From PSRI01 sp041484195 (GTDB lineage Bacteria; Bacteroidota; Bacteroidia; Chitinophagales; Chitinophagaceae), in assembly GCA_041484195.1 (NCBI GenBank), contig JBGPHC010000002.1, positions 211,687 to 275,686 on the forward strand: DNA of 64,000 nucleotides. The letters are read 5' to 3'. Of this stretch, positions 47,019 to 55,618 are shown piece by piece (the first letter of the stretch is position 1; the number at the start of each line of letters is the position of its first letter). Made by a program: the position numbers and the translations under genes. A model generated the notes under the pieces. That model saw nothing but the letters and a program-made list of their open reading frames with translations, did not search any database and had not been told where the DNA came from.

Positions 47019-47465
47019 ATGGAACTGGAACGTTTATGGAACCTGGTGGGCAAAAAAATTTCTGGTAAAGCTACCGAGCAGGAACTGCAGGAGATGCTGG
47101 ATATGCTGGAAAAAGACCCCGATTCACATTACCGCATGCAAATCATTTCCGATTTGTGGAGGTCTGCAGTTAACCAAAGCAAGAGTCATTCTGGTCCTGA
47201 CTTCACGATGCACTGGAAAGAAAGAGTTGAACAAACCATCGCCCTCAAATATGCGAGTCTTGGACTGCAGCCTGGCGAAGAGGAGATCATCTGGGATCAG
47301 GAAATGTTCCGCTCAAAGGCCACACCCGAAACTTTCATGCAGAATTTCGTGGCCCGAAACTATTTCGACTTTGCATGGAGAAGTCTGTTGCGGTATAATG
47401 CATTCTTTCTGGGTTTATTTGGAGTATTGCTCTCCGCCGGAAAAGACCATTTTGGAAGAGTATGA
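47019..47465 (+). pseudogene. Truncated N-terminal part of an FtsX/MacB-like ABC permease
   Basis: The 148-residue product begins with an acidic helical region (LWNLVGKKISGKATEQELQE) like the short FecR-like or pre-domain found at the front of some Chitinophagaceae permeases. It then shows FVARNYFDFAWRSLLRYNAF and GLFGVLLSAG, which resembles the entry to helix 1 of FtsX-type permeases (RNYFKIAxRxLxRNKxF). The frame ends right after this first helix, and the following 400 bases contain no permease continuation. I interpret it as the stump of a deleted permease gene. The alternative is a small membrane protein in its own right. Confidence 0.5.
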
Positions 47466-47880
47466 AAATTTTGTATAGTGAACCCGGTCTCATCAAACCG
47501 ATCTCCCTTCTGCGGGTTTCATAGTTCCCCGGAGCATTCTTTCTTATAAGGCGACCTATGCGATTTAGGCTCTCTGCATGCCCAATAGATTCCCATAAAA
47601 AAGAATCTGAATATTATCCCCGGAAAATTGAATCAATTCCTATTTAGACCGTCTGGTCAAAATCCATTCTGATTTTTCAGGCCAGGGATTTGTATCCGGG
47701 CTGCAATAGTTTCTCCTGAATTAATTTTCTTTGTGATGATTCTGCCCCGAAAATTGCTTTTATTCACCCGGTAAATCAGAATTGTATAATTTTCAGATTG
47801 TGAATGAGCAAATTCTTAATTTACATCTATCCCAGAGTTTCGGTACTGTATCGGATTGAATCCCTTCATCTACTTAACAC
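47466..47880. other. Intergenic region without recognisable gene
   Basis: No supported gene, RNA or repeat is visible. Only a weak 6-bp stem (47481-47486 with 47513-47518) follows the truncated permease. The right end should contain the promoter of the GMC oxidoreductase pair. Confidence 0.5.
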
Positions 47881-48282
47881 ATGAAAAGAAGAAATTTTAT
47901 CCTGCTCTCGGTTTCAACCGCTGCATTCATAACTATACCATTTGTAAGGTGTACAAACCGAAACGCCGGCTGGGCCAAGTCTTTATCAAGACCTCTCTTT
48001 CTCTCGCAAATATGTGATGCCAACACCCTTCGTGAAATAGGAAATGCCTACCGGGCACAATCACCCGACGAGGCCACGGAGAACCAACTCGTAAATAAGA
48101 TACTAGGTGACCAGGGCTACAAGGCCCATTTCAAAGATGAGAACGATCCACGGTTCCTGGCATTTCTGGATGAAAAGATTCTAAGGGATTTTTCAACTGA
48201 TCAAACCCTGATCATCAAAGGATGGGTAGTCTCCACAACTGAAGCCCGTCAGTGTGCACTTGCTTCACTAATTAAGCCTTAA
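47881..48282 (+). CDS. Small exported partner subunit of GMC oxidoreductase
   Basis: This 133-residue protein has a leader with a Tat-like start (MKRRNFILLSVSTAAFITIP) and a Cys soon after (FVRCTN) that could be lipidated. The C-terminus GWVVSTTEARQCALASL is a pattern I associate with small subunits encoded next to Bacteroidota GMC oxidoreductases, loosely similar to gluconate 2-dehydrogenase subunit 3. It lies 9 bases upstream of the GMC gene, so the two are one operon. It may export or chaperone the flavoprotein, which lacks its own signal peptide. Confidence 0.65.
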   Translation: MKRRNFILLSVSTAAFITIPFVRCTNRNAGWAKSLSRPLFLSQICDANTLREIGNAYRAQSPDEATENQLVNKILGDQGYKAHFKDENDPRFLAFLDEKILRDFSTDQTLIIKGWVVSTTEARQCALASLIKP

Positions 48283-48291
48283 ATTTATTGT

Positions 48292-49830
48292 ATGCACATA
48301 GATGCCAGAAATCTGCCTGACCACTCCGTTATAGAGGGTGATATTTGTATTGTAGGTTCGGGGCCTGCCGGAATCAGCATCGCCATGGAATGGGATCACA
48401 CAGCTTTTAAAGTGATCTTACTGGAAGGTGGAGGATTTGATTATGATGACCAGGTACAAGATTCCTATGCAGGCAAGACTTCGGGCCAAAAATATTTTCC
48501 GCTCAAATCGGCACGCCTTCATTATTTTGGAGGTACCAGCAACCATTGGGCGGGATACTGCTCCCCATTCGATCCCATCGATTTCACGAAAAGAGACTGG
48601 GTTCCGCATAGCGGCTGGCCCATCAACCGCGAAGATTTGGATCCATATTATGCGCGTGCACAGAATAACCTGGACCTCGGACCTTACGAGTATGGAGCTG
48701 CATTCTGGCAAAACAAGGATCAGGCCATGAAATCGCTCCTGCCAAATGATTCGGTTGTATGGAACAAGGTCTGGCAATTCAGCCCCCCAACAAGATTTGG
48801 ACCTAAGTATAAGAAGGATATTGTGAATTCAAGGAATATTCATTTATACACTTACGCCAACCTGGTAGATATAATTGCGAATGAGAATGTTTCCGTAATC
48901 AAAGAAGTCACCGTCAGGAACCTTGCTGGCAAACAACATACTGTGCGGGCCAAACATTTTATATTGGCATGTTGCAGCATACAAAATGCAAGGATCCTGC
49001 TCGCTGCAAACAAGCAGACTCCGAAGGGACTTGGCAATGACAATGACCTGGTGGGACGTTACTTCATGGAGCACCTGGAAATCAAATCAGCAGAACTCTT
49101 TCTTGCCAAACCCAATCCACTAAAATTATATGATATGGAATTTGGCGTTACCAAAGCAAGGTGTGAGTTGGCAATCAGCGCCCAAATGCAGGAACGGCAT
49201 AAGATACTCAATGGTACTTGTTCTTTTACACCCCTGGAAATAGCGAGGAATATAAAACCCGCGATTGAAACATGGAACAATGAGGATCCCAGAAAGAGTG
49301 ATGAGAGCTTCATGGGATCCATTAACAGCGCGGTCAAGAATTCAACGACTCCCAAAGAGGGCAGCAGGGCCTATGAATTATTTACCAGGATTGAGCAGGC
49401 TCCCAATCCAAATTCAAGGATCACGCTCGACAGGGAACAAGACGCCTTCGGCATGCCCCGCGCTAACCTCCACTGGGAACTAACAAGTTTGGAAAAAAGA
49501 AGCATCAGGAAAATCTACGAGCTGATCGGTCAGCAGGTAGGTTTGGCCGGTATGGCTCGTGTGAGGCTGATGGAATATCTTCAGGATGAAAATGATCAAT
49601 CCTGGCCACCATTTACAAGTGGAGGCTGGCATCATATGGGAACTACTCGTATGAGCGACAACCCGAAGACCGGCGTAGTAGATGCCAATTGCAAAGTATA
49701 TAGCATAGGGAATTTGTTCGTGGCTGGCTCCGCTTGTTTTGCAACAGCAGCGGCTCCCAATCCTACCCTTACACTGGTAGCGCTCAGCCTGAGGCTTTCG
49801 GATCACGTGAAAGCTCTGCTGAAAACCTGA
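48292..49830 (+). CDS. GMC-family FAD-dependent oxidoreductase
   Basis: The N-terminal dinucleotide-binding motif is ICIVGSGPAGISIAMEW, followed by VILLEGGGFDYDD. The flavin-contact segment is FGGTSNHWAGYCSPFDP, and the C-terminal GMC domain shows GGWHHMGTTRMSDNPKTGVV and APNPTLTLVALSLRLSDHV. These enzymes oxidise alcohol groups of sugars or other alcohols. The tandem His in WHHMGTT is a catalytic or cofactor-proximal candidate. It lacks a signal peptide but follows a short gene with a Tat-like leader, so it may be exported in complex. Confidence 0.88.
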   Translation: MHIDARNLPDHSVIEGDICIVGSGPAGISIAMEWDHTAFKVILLEGGGFDYDDQVQDSYAGKTSGQKYFPLKSARLHYFGGTSNHWAGYCSPFDPIDFTKRDWVPHSGWPINREDLDPYYARAQNNLDLGPYEYGAAFWQNKDQAMKSLLPNDSVVWNKVWQFSPPTRFGPKYKKDIVNSRNIHLYTYANLVDIIANENVSVIKEVTVRNLAGKQHTVRAKHFILACCSIQNARILLAANKQTPKGLGNDNDLVGRYFMEHLEIKSAELFLAKPNPLKLYDMEFGVTKARCELAISAQMQERHKILNGTCSFTPLEIARNIKPAIETWNNEDPRKSDESFMGSINSAVKNSTTPKEGSRAYELFTRIEQAPNPNSRITLDREQDAFGMPRANLHWELTSLEKRSIRKIYELIGQQVGLAGMARVRLMEYLQDENDQSWPPFTSGGWHHMGTTRMSDNPKTGVVDANCKVYSIGNLFVAGSACFATAAAPNPTLTLVALSLRLSDHVKALLKT

Positions 49831-49881
49831 AGACTCCGTTGGGTTTTTCGAGTAGTTCATCATTTCAAAACCTATTGTCTT

Positions 49882-50169
49882 ATGCCAGGTCCTGAAACAA
49901 TTTTTGTAGTTGGCGCCACTGGCAATCTGGGAAGCGCTGTTGCCAGAAACCTGATCTCTCCCGGATTTAAGTCAGGGCCCTCAAAAGAAATCTCATAATG
50001 GATCGTTAATTCTTATGGCCCCAACATTGAGTTTTATTTCCAGGAAATTGGCCTCAAATGGGCGTATCAAAATGGCTACCACGAATCAAATTGGCAGATA
50101 GCCCGGACTGATTTGTATCTTACCTGCTATGAAAAGCCCCGTTTGAAAATAATCATGCAGGGAATGTGA
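49882..50169 (+). pseudogene. Remnant of an NmrA-like NAD(P)-binding protein
   Basis: The first 38 codons read MPGPETIFVVGATGNLGSAV then ARNLISPGF, the Rossmann nucleotide-binding start of NmrA/NAD(P)H-binding proteins (usually about 280-300 residues). The frame stops at TAA 49996-49998. The same frame is open again for 56 codons to TGA at 50167, but that stretch (YFQEIGLKWAYQNGYHESNW) does not look like NmrA and I cannot name it. The gene appears to have lost most of its body by deletion. Confidence 0.6.
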
Positions 50170-50230
50170 CTTCCGTCACGTTTTAACTGAATACGAAGAC
50201 TCAAATTTGCAGTAACTGTTGCAGAATAAA

Positions 50231-51658
50231 ATGGAGCGTATGTTCATCGAACAAATTTATACGGGTTGCCTCGCCCAGGGAGCTTATTATATTGAGAGTG
50301 ATGGTGAAGCAGCCGTGATCGACCCGCTACGGGAAGTTCAGGCATATATCGACAGAGCCGCGAAGAATAATGCCCGGATAAAATATGTTTTTGAAACGCA
50401 TTTTCATGCCGATTTTGTTTCGGGCCATCTGGACCTTGCCAGGAAAACAGGCGCCACAATTGTTTATGGGCCTACTGCCAAACCTGGATTTGAAGCCCAT
50501 GTAGCGTCTGACAATGAAATCTTCAAGCTCGGAAAGACCAGCATCAGGGTTCTGCATACCCCCGGACACACCATGGAAAGCTCCTGCTTTTTGATGAGCG
50601 ATGAACATGGCAAAGACATCGCCATTTTTACCGGCGACACATTGTTTATCGGCGATGTTGGCCGTCCTGACCTGGCACAAAAAGTGGTGAAGGAATTGAC
50701 GCCCGAAAAATTAGCTTCCCTGCTATTTGATTCCATCCGAAATAAGATCTTACCTCTTGCGGATGACATTATTATTTATCCCGCTCATGGCGCCGGTAGC
50801 GCCTGCGGAAAGAATATGAGCAAGGAAACTACCGATACACTGGGGCATCAGAAAATAACCAATTACGCGCTGAACCCAAACCTTACCCGTGAGGAATTCA
50901 TGCAGGAATTGCTAGCCGGGCTAACGCCGCCACCGGCATATTTTCCATTAAATGTGCTGATGAATATTAAAGGATATGAAAGTATAGAGAAGGTTTTGGA
51001 GCGAGGCAAACACGCCCTGGATCCCGATGCCTTTGAATCGGCAGCCAACGAATCCATGGCGTTGGTGCTGGACACAAGGGATCCGGAGGACTTTGTGAAA
51101 GGACATATTCCCAATTCTATCAATATTGGCATCAATGGCAATTTCGCTCCCTGGGCGGGCGCCTTGATTCCGAATATCAGGCAGAAAATCCTCTTGGTGG
51201 CCGATGAAGGCCGCGAAGAAGAAGTTATCACGCGTCTCGCGCGCGTGGGGTACGATTACACGATCGGCTTCCTCAAAGGTGGATTCCAATCCTGGAAAGA
51301 ATCCGGCAGGGAGATCGATAGTATTGAATCTATAACGGTCACTGAACTATCGGCAATTATGCAAAAGAAGAATCTGAATATTGTTGACGTGAGGAGGCTG
51401 AGCGAATATGAAAGCCAACATGTCGAAGGCGCGATCAATGCGCCTCTTGATTACATGAATGAATCCATGGAGAAACTGGATAAGAACAAAACTTATTATG
51501 TGCACTGTGATGGAGGCTACCGTTCCGTGATATTCAATTCCATATTAAGGGCAAGAGGATTCGATAATTTGATTAACATCAGCGAAGGATTTAAGGCCAT
51601 GAAGACTTCGGGGAATTTCGAGTTGTCTGAATATGTTACGCCCACGACCATGTTATAG
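50231..51658 (+). CDS. Metallo-beta-lactamase-fold hydrolase with two rhodanese domains
   Basis: This is a persulfide-dioxygenase-like sulfur enzyme. The MBL domain (residues 1-about 250) carries the metal motif FETHFHADFVSGHLD (His57, His59, Asp61), with HTPGHTMESSCFL and FTGDTLFIGDVGRPDLA further on. A first rhodanese-like domain (about 270-370) has VLDTRDPEDFVKGHIPNSIN but no Cys in its active loop (VADEGREEE). The second (about 375-475) has DVRRLSEYESQHVEGAINAP and an active loop with Cys in YVHCDGGYRSV. It probably detoxifies sulfane sulfur. ATG 50240 is an alternative start. A DUF2892-like small protein follows. Confidence 0.88.
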   Translation: MERMFIEQIYTGCLAQGAYYIESDGEAAVIDPLREVQAYIDRAAKNNARIKYVFETHFHADFVSGHLDLARKTGATIVYGPTAKPGFEAHVASDNEIFKLGKTSIRVLHTPGHTMESSCFLMSDEHGKDIAIFTGDTLFIGDVGRPDLAQKVVKELTPEKLASLLFDSIRNKILPLADDIIIYPAHGAGSACGKNMSKETTDTLGHQKITNYALNPNLTREEFMQELLAGLTPPPAYFPLNVLMNIKGYESIEKVLERGKHALDPDAFESAANESMALVLDTRDPEDFVKGHIPNSINIGINGNFAPWAGALIPNIRQKILLVADEGREEEVITRLARVGYDYTIGFLKGGFQSWKESGREIDSIESITVTELSAIMQKKNLNIVDVRRLSEYESQHVEGAINAPLDYMNESMEKLDKNKTYYVHCDGGYRSVIFNSILRARGFDNLINISEGFKAMKTSGNFELSEYVTPTTML

Positions 51659-51756
51659 TCAATTTGTGATTTTTTTTAGAAAAGATATGGGTCATTGTAT
51701 TTTACCAATCCAATTGATTCCGTAAAAATCAATCCCCTGGCAAATCAGCAATTCTT

Positions 51757-51984
51757 ATGAATGTTCAAAAAGAAATACTCAACACAAAAGCTTTGGTCTG
51801 GTTTAGTCGTTCGCTACGCTGGGCACTTGGCATATTTCTGATATGGATAGGTTTTCATTTTGAAGATGCCTGGCCTGTGAAGATTTTTGGAGCAGTTGTG
51901 TTTGCCACGGGGTTCCTGAGACCCAGGCGTTGCATCGATGAAACCTGCACTATGCCAGACGAAAATCAGGGCAATGCTGAATGA
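51757..51984 (+). CDS. DUF2892/YgaP-like small membrane protein
   Basis: The 75-residue protein has two hydrophobic segments (RWALGIFLIWIGFHFEDAW and VKIFGAVVFATGFL) and a Cys-containing tail (RRCIDETCTMP). The layout resembles DUF2892 membrane proteins, which often accompany rhodaneses. It lies 98 bases after the MBL-rhodanese gene. A joint role in sulfur handling is inferred. Confidence 0.65.
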   Translation: MNVQKEILNTKALVWFSRSLRWALGIFLIWIGFHFEDAWPVKIFGAVVFATGFLRPRRCIDETCTMPDENQGNAE

Positions 51985-52127
51985 CAAAAATAATTTAACA
52001 AGGCGCTTGAAAAGCCTGTCACCAATCTACAACTGACTTGATAACTACCATGCATTCACGGATCGCCAGTTTGAACTCTTCATTCAATAGGAATTCCTCG
52101 TATCAATCATAGGACCCAACTTTCAAT

Positions 52128-52970
52128 TTATTTCAGGTAGCGCTTCTTAAAAGCAGATGGATTTTCCCCGGCAATTCGCCTAAACAATTTATTAAAATAA
52201 GACAGGCTTTCAAACCCCACTTCATAACAGGTTTCTGTAATGGTTTTGCCTTTTATGAGCAAAGTCCTGGCCTGCGTGATCCTGTATTGATTTACGAAAT
52301 CTGTAAAAGTGATATTAGTCTGCTTTCTGAAGTAACGGCAAAAAGCAGCGGTGCTCAAATGTACACTGGAAGCCACTTTATTCACGTCAGGCTTTTCATT
52401 GTATTTGGCATGTATGTATTTGTAAATGGCGCCCATCCGTATTTTGTCATTCAGGAATAATTTTACGCTCGTATCTTTTTCGTTAAGCTCAACCACTTCA
52501 TCTGACTTAGCAAGAATTTGAAATACCTCCAATAAGCATAACAATTGCTCGAAATGACCAATTGTTTGCATATACCTTAATTTTTCTGCTACGACATTTT
52601 TAGTTTTCCCAAAAAATGACAACCCCAAAATAGCGCGTTCAAAAAGTTGTTGAATGGATGATAATTCCGGGGTTTCCTGAATGGCTTCGCCTAGAAAATG
52701 CTCCTTCAACTGAACAACTATCTGCCTGTATTCAGTTTTCACTCCGTAGTCAAAATTCAAATGTGGAATATTTGGCCCAATCAAAACCAAATCGCTATCC
52801 ATATAACTGGATATATGCTGTCCAACATGCCTGATCCCTGTAATAGCCTCCACATATACTAATTCATACTCGGGATGGTAATGCCAGAAAAAATAGTTTC
52901 TCAGGCTCGGGCTGAAAAGCCTGAATGATTTTCCCGGATCGGGCAGGACCAGCTCCTTCTGAATTTTCAT
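52128..52970 (-). CDS. AraC-family transcriptional regulator
   Basis: An N-terminal cupin-like sensor domain (about residues 15-120, with WHYHPEYELVYVEAITGIRH) is followed by two helix-turn-helix units at about 180-280. The last includes ARTLLIKGKTITETCYEVGF and FNKLFRRIAGENPSAFKKRY. The regulator is divergent from the phytanoyl-CoA dioxygenase gene across a 146-base gap that contains two inverted repeats. It probably controls that gene and may sense a sugar or aromatic effector. Confidence 0.92.
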   Translation of the reverse strand: MKIQKELVLPDPGKSFRLFSPSLRNYFFWHYHPEYELVYVEAITGIRHVGQHISSYMDSDLVLIGPNIPHLNFDYGVKTEYRQIVVQLKEHFLGEAIQETPELSSIQQLFERAILGLSFFGKTKNVVAEKLRYMQTIGHFEQLLCLLEVFQILAKSDEVVELNEKDTSVKLFLNDKIRMGAIYKYIHAKYNEKPDVNKVASSVHLSTAAFCRYFRKQTNITFTDFVNQYRITQARTLLIKGKTITETCYEVGFESLSYFNKLFRRIAGENPSAFKKRYLK

Positions 52971-53059
52971 TATGCTAAATTTCCTATAAAGCTAATAAAT
53001 CCGGCCATTTCTGCGAATAAAGGTCAATACAGAGCAAAAATTGGTCATTAAAGGGGTAA

Positions 53060-53103
53060 AATACTTTAAGAGTATTCTTGATCTTTGTGATATTCTATCA
53101 CAA
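53060..53103. promoter_or_regulatory. Two inverted repeats in the araC-type/PhyH divergent promoter region
   Basis: AATACT-(5 bases)-AGTATT occupies 53060-53076. TTGTGATA-(3 bases)-TATCACAA occupies 53085-53103, perfect and only 13 bases before the PhyH start codon. The position suits operators for the divergent AraC regulator or another DNA-binding protein. No footprint or homology supports this, so it rests on symmetry alone. Confidence 0.45.
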
Positions 53104-53116
53104 TTAATAAGGTAAT

Positions 53117-54100
53117 ATGGAACATCAAACTATGGCACCCAATATGAATCCTACCATGGCGCCCGCGAATGCGCACAAAGATATTCCTGGTAACCCCTCT
53201 ACTTCAAAAAGCAGCAAGGTTAAATTGAATGATAGGAGCAATGGCAAACCATTGAGCCTTCTCACTGAAGAAGACTGGCAGTTCTGGCTCACAAATGGTT
53301 ATATAGTGATAAAGAATGCGGTTCCAAAGGAACAGGTTGATAGATTGGCAAATTTCCTTTGGGAGTTTGAAGAAAAAGATCCTAATGATCCGGAAACCTG
53401 GTACACGCCACCCCGCGCTGAAATGAAAATGAAGGAGCTCACAAATACGGGTATGGTGGAAGTATATAACCATCAATATTTGTGGGATAACCGCCAGTAT
53501 CCAAAAGTACATGAAGCATTTAGTGACATTTGGGGAACGGAGAAATTATGGGTTACCATCGACAGAGCAAATTTAAATCTTCCCATAAGGCCTGGATATG
53601 AATACAAGGGATTCATTCATTGGGATTATGACCCCGAGACCAAGCCTCAAAATGTTCAGGGTGTGCTGGCTCTGGCGGATCAGACAGACGAAAATATGGG
53701 TGGATTTCAGTGTGTTCCTGAATTATACAGATCCTATGAAAGCTGGAAACTTTCTCAGCCGGAAGACCGTGATCATTTTAAGCCGGACACGAGTGGATTT
53801 GAAATAGTAAAAGTAAAAATGAATGCGGGTGACCTTCTTATTTTCAACAGTTTGCAACCCCATGGGATCAGAGCCAATATGAGCGGAAATAAAGTCCGCC
53901 TGGCCCAATATATTTCCATGATGCCCGCCGAAGAGGATAATGATGAATTGCGCAATTGGAGAATCAGCTCCTGGAAAGAAAGAAGAGCACCTGAAGGCTA
54001 TGCTTTTCCTGGTGATCCGCGTGGTTGGGAACAAACAAAATATGGAACGGCAGAATTGTCTCCATTAGGTAGAAAATTATTGGGTTTGGATAAATGGTGA
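53117..54100 (+). CDS. Phytanoyl-CoA dioxygenase (PhyH) family protein
   Basis: The protein is a Fe(II)/2-oxoglutarate-dependent oxygenase of 327 residues. The iron ligands are His and Asp in KGFIHWDYDPETKP and a distal His in FNSLQPHGIRANMSG, with the 2-oxoglutarate Arg in NKVRLAQYISMMP. The first 45 residues are low-complexity and Pro/Asn-rich, and the fold begins near WQFWLTNGYIVIKNAVPKEQ. The substrate is not known. It is probably controlled by the divergent AraC regulator. Confidence 0.85.
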   Translation: MEHQTMAPNMNPTMAPANAHKDIPGNPSTSKSSKVKLNDRSNGKPLSLLTEEDWQFWLTNGYIVIKNAVPKEQVDRLANFLWEFEEKDPNDPETWYTPPRAEMKMKELTNTGMVEVYNHQYLWDNRQYPKVHEAFSDIWGTEKLWVTIDRANLNLPIRPGYEYKGFIHWDYDPETKPQNVQGVLALADQTDENMGGFQCVPELYRSYESWKLSQPEDRDHFKPDTSGFEIVKVKMNAGDLLIFNSLQPHGIRANMSGNKVRLAQYISMMPAEEDNDELRNWRISSWKERRAPEGYAFPGDPRGWEQTKYGTAELSPLGRKLLGLDKW

Positions 54101-54290
54101 ATTTAATTCCAGGCAGCATTCAAATACCGTGCATGCCATCTGTGGAAAAGAATCGGGTTTCATCAAGAGTTTCATAGGGAAAATCCTTATGAATTATTGT
54201 CTCATCATCTGGGACTATGAAGGGGAATGCTTATCAACCCTCATTCAGCCTTCGGGCTTTTGACGGGATTTGCCAATGCGGCTTTAATGC

Positions 54291-54713
54291 TTATGCATTC
54301 ATCAGGGTGTTAATATCCAGTTTTCTCATATTCATGAAGGCCTTTGTTACCCGTTCCGCCCTTGCCGGCTCGCCCATCAGTTCGGCTAACTTCGTAGGCA
54401 CAATTTGCCAGGAAACGCCAAATTTATCCTTGAGCCAGCCACACATGCTTTCCTGCCCGCCTGTTGTGAGTTTCTCCCAGTAATAGTCAATTTCCTCCTG
54501 TGTATCACAATTCACAACAAATGATACTGCCTCGTCAAACTTGAATTGAGGGCCGCCATTCAGTCCCATAAATTTGGTTCCATTCAATTCAAATGTCACC
54601 ACAATTGGATTGTCAGCGAGAATTTTTGAATTCGTGAATACGGAGCAATAGAATTCCGCTGCTGCTTTTGCCTGCCCATCAAACCAAAGACAGGGGTAAA
54701 TTGGATGTGTCAT
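54291..54713 (-). CDS. VOC-superfamily PhnB-like protein
   Basis: The 140-residue protein matches PhnB/3-demethylubiquinone methyltransferase-like VOC proteins. It has IYPCLWFDGQAKAAAEFYCS, the mid-domain FKFDEAVSFVVNCDTQEEID and CGWLKDKFGVSWQIVPTKL. Members may bind a metal and act in detoxification, but most are uncharacterised. Its start overlaps the end of the DUF1801 gene by four bases, so the two are translationally coupled. Confidence 0.88.
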   Translation of the reverse strand: MTHPIYPCLWFDGQAKAAAEFYCSVFTNSKILADNPIVVTFELNGTKFMGLNGGPQFKFDEAVSFVVNCDTQEEIDYYWEKLTTGGQESMCGWLKDKFGVSWQIVPTKLAELMGEPARAERVTKAFMNMRKLDINTLMNA

Positions 54714-55084
54714 ATTTTTTTTGTTTTAGCTTTCAATTTCATCAGGACTTCTTTGGCCCTGAATTTTACAATTTTGGTGATGAGTCCAATAGGCAACGGT
54801 TTGTCAATTGGAAACTGAATCGCGCCTTTTGAAGTCTTATATCCCTTTATATCATCCTTGAATAATTTAATGGGACCCGGCGTGGGATAAAAACCGATAT
54901 GGTTTTTATATCCGGCATACCACACCAATATCCCGCTTAATTTATAGGCGGGCATTTTATAGCTTATTACTTCTTCTGCTCCTGGCGCCGCTTTTAAGAT
55001 TGTAGCCCTGACTTTTTCAAGGAGTATTTGAATGTCGCCAGGAAAACCCGCGATGTATTGGTCGATTTCATTAGACTTTTTCAT
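54710..55084 (-). CDS. DUF1801-family protein
   Basis: The 124-residue protein has family features such as IDQYIAGFPGDIQILLEKVR, EEVISYKMPAYKLSGILVWY, IGFYPTPGPIKLFKDDIKGY and IQFPIDKPLPIGLITKIVKF. Relatives are small cytoplasmic proteins (YdhG-type, one described as an iron chaperone in Bacillus), and the function here is not known. It is the first gene of a two-gene unit with the PhnB-like protein. Confidence 0.85.
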   Translation of the reverse strand: MKKSNEIDQYIAGFPGDIQILLEKVRATILKAAPGAEEVISYKMPAYKLSGILVWYAGYKNHIGFYPTPGPIKLFKDDIKGYKTSKGAIQFPIDKPLPIGLITKIVKFRAKEVLMKLKAKTKKI

Positions 55085-55618
55085 CGTTATTGTTTTGATA
55101 TCAAAAGAACAGACAGATTATGAGATCTGCATACATGAATTTGAATGGTAAATATAGTTTTAGTATTTCTGTTTAGAAAGGTGTAATTGCGACATTTTGA
55201 GAGGCTGATCGCGGCCTTTGGCTCGCTTCAATTTGCCAAATAAGCTCTGCCAGAATAATTTTTGATTTTTGAGGCAGAATGGTAAGGAAAAAGTTAAAGA
55301 GAGCCAGCATATTTTGATGATTGCCTACAGGTCCGGACAGCACCCATAATTTATATTATTTGCAAATAATCGTACCCGGGCATTGTTCGATGCTGCCCTT
55401 CATGCCTCCAATAATAGTCTTTCCATGAACACGATGTGAAGCAGGCTAAGAAGCCACTTACCGTTGCCCTGGAAATGGTCCTCGAGGCCAGGAAACCAGG
55501 GCCTGGAAAATATAAAATTTCTCTTTTCCCTACGGTTTTTCGTATCTTTTAGGTTGACCTGCTTTCCTTTCTTCAATGCCGGCCTTCCGGGATTCTTCAT
55601 AGTTAAATACTATTCGTT
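55085..55618. other. Intergenic region, possible gene remnant
   Basis: No convincing gene is seen. On the minus strand a 66-codon frame (55400-55600) begins MKNPGRPALKKGKQVNLKDT, which recalls the basic start of some small DNA-binding proteins, but it then loses any such character. The region also contains the promoters of the divergent DUF1801 and alcohol dehydrogenase genes. Confidence 0.35.

Noticed and set aside
47481..47518. Weak stem after the truncated permease as a terminator
   Set aside because: Only six base pairs with a long loop and no T-run.
55400..55600. Minus-strand 66-codon frame starting MKNPGRPALKKGKQV
   Set aside because: Basic start resembles small DNA-binding proteins but the remainder has no such pattern. 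Kept only as a remark in the intergenic entry.
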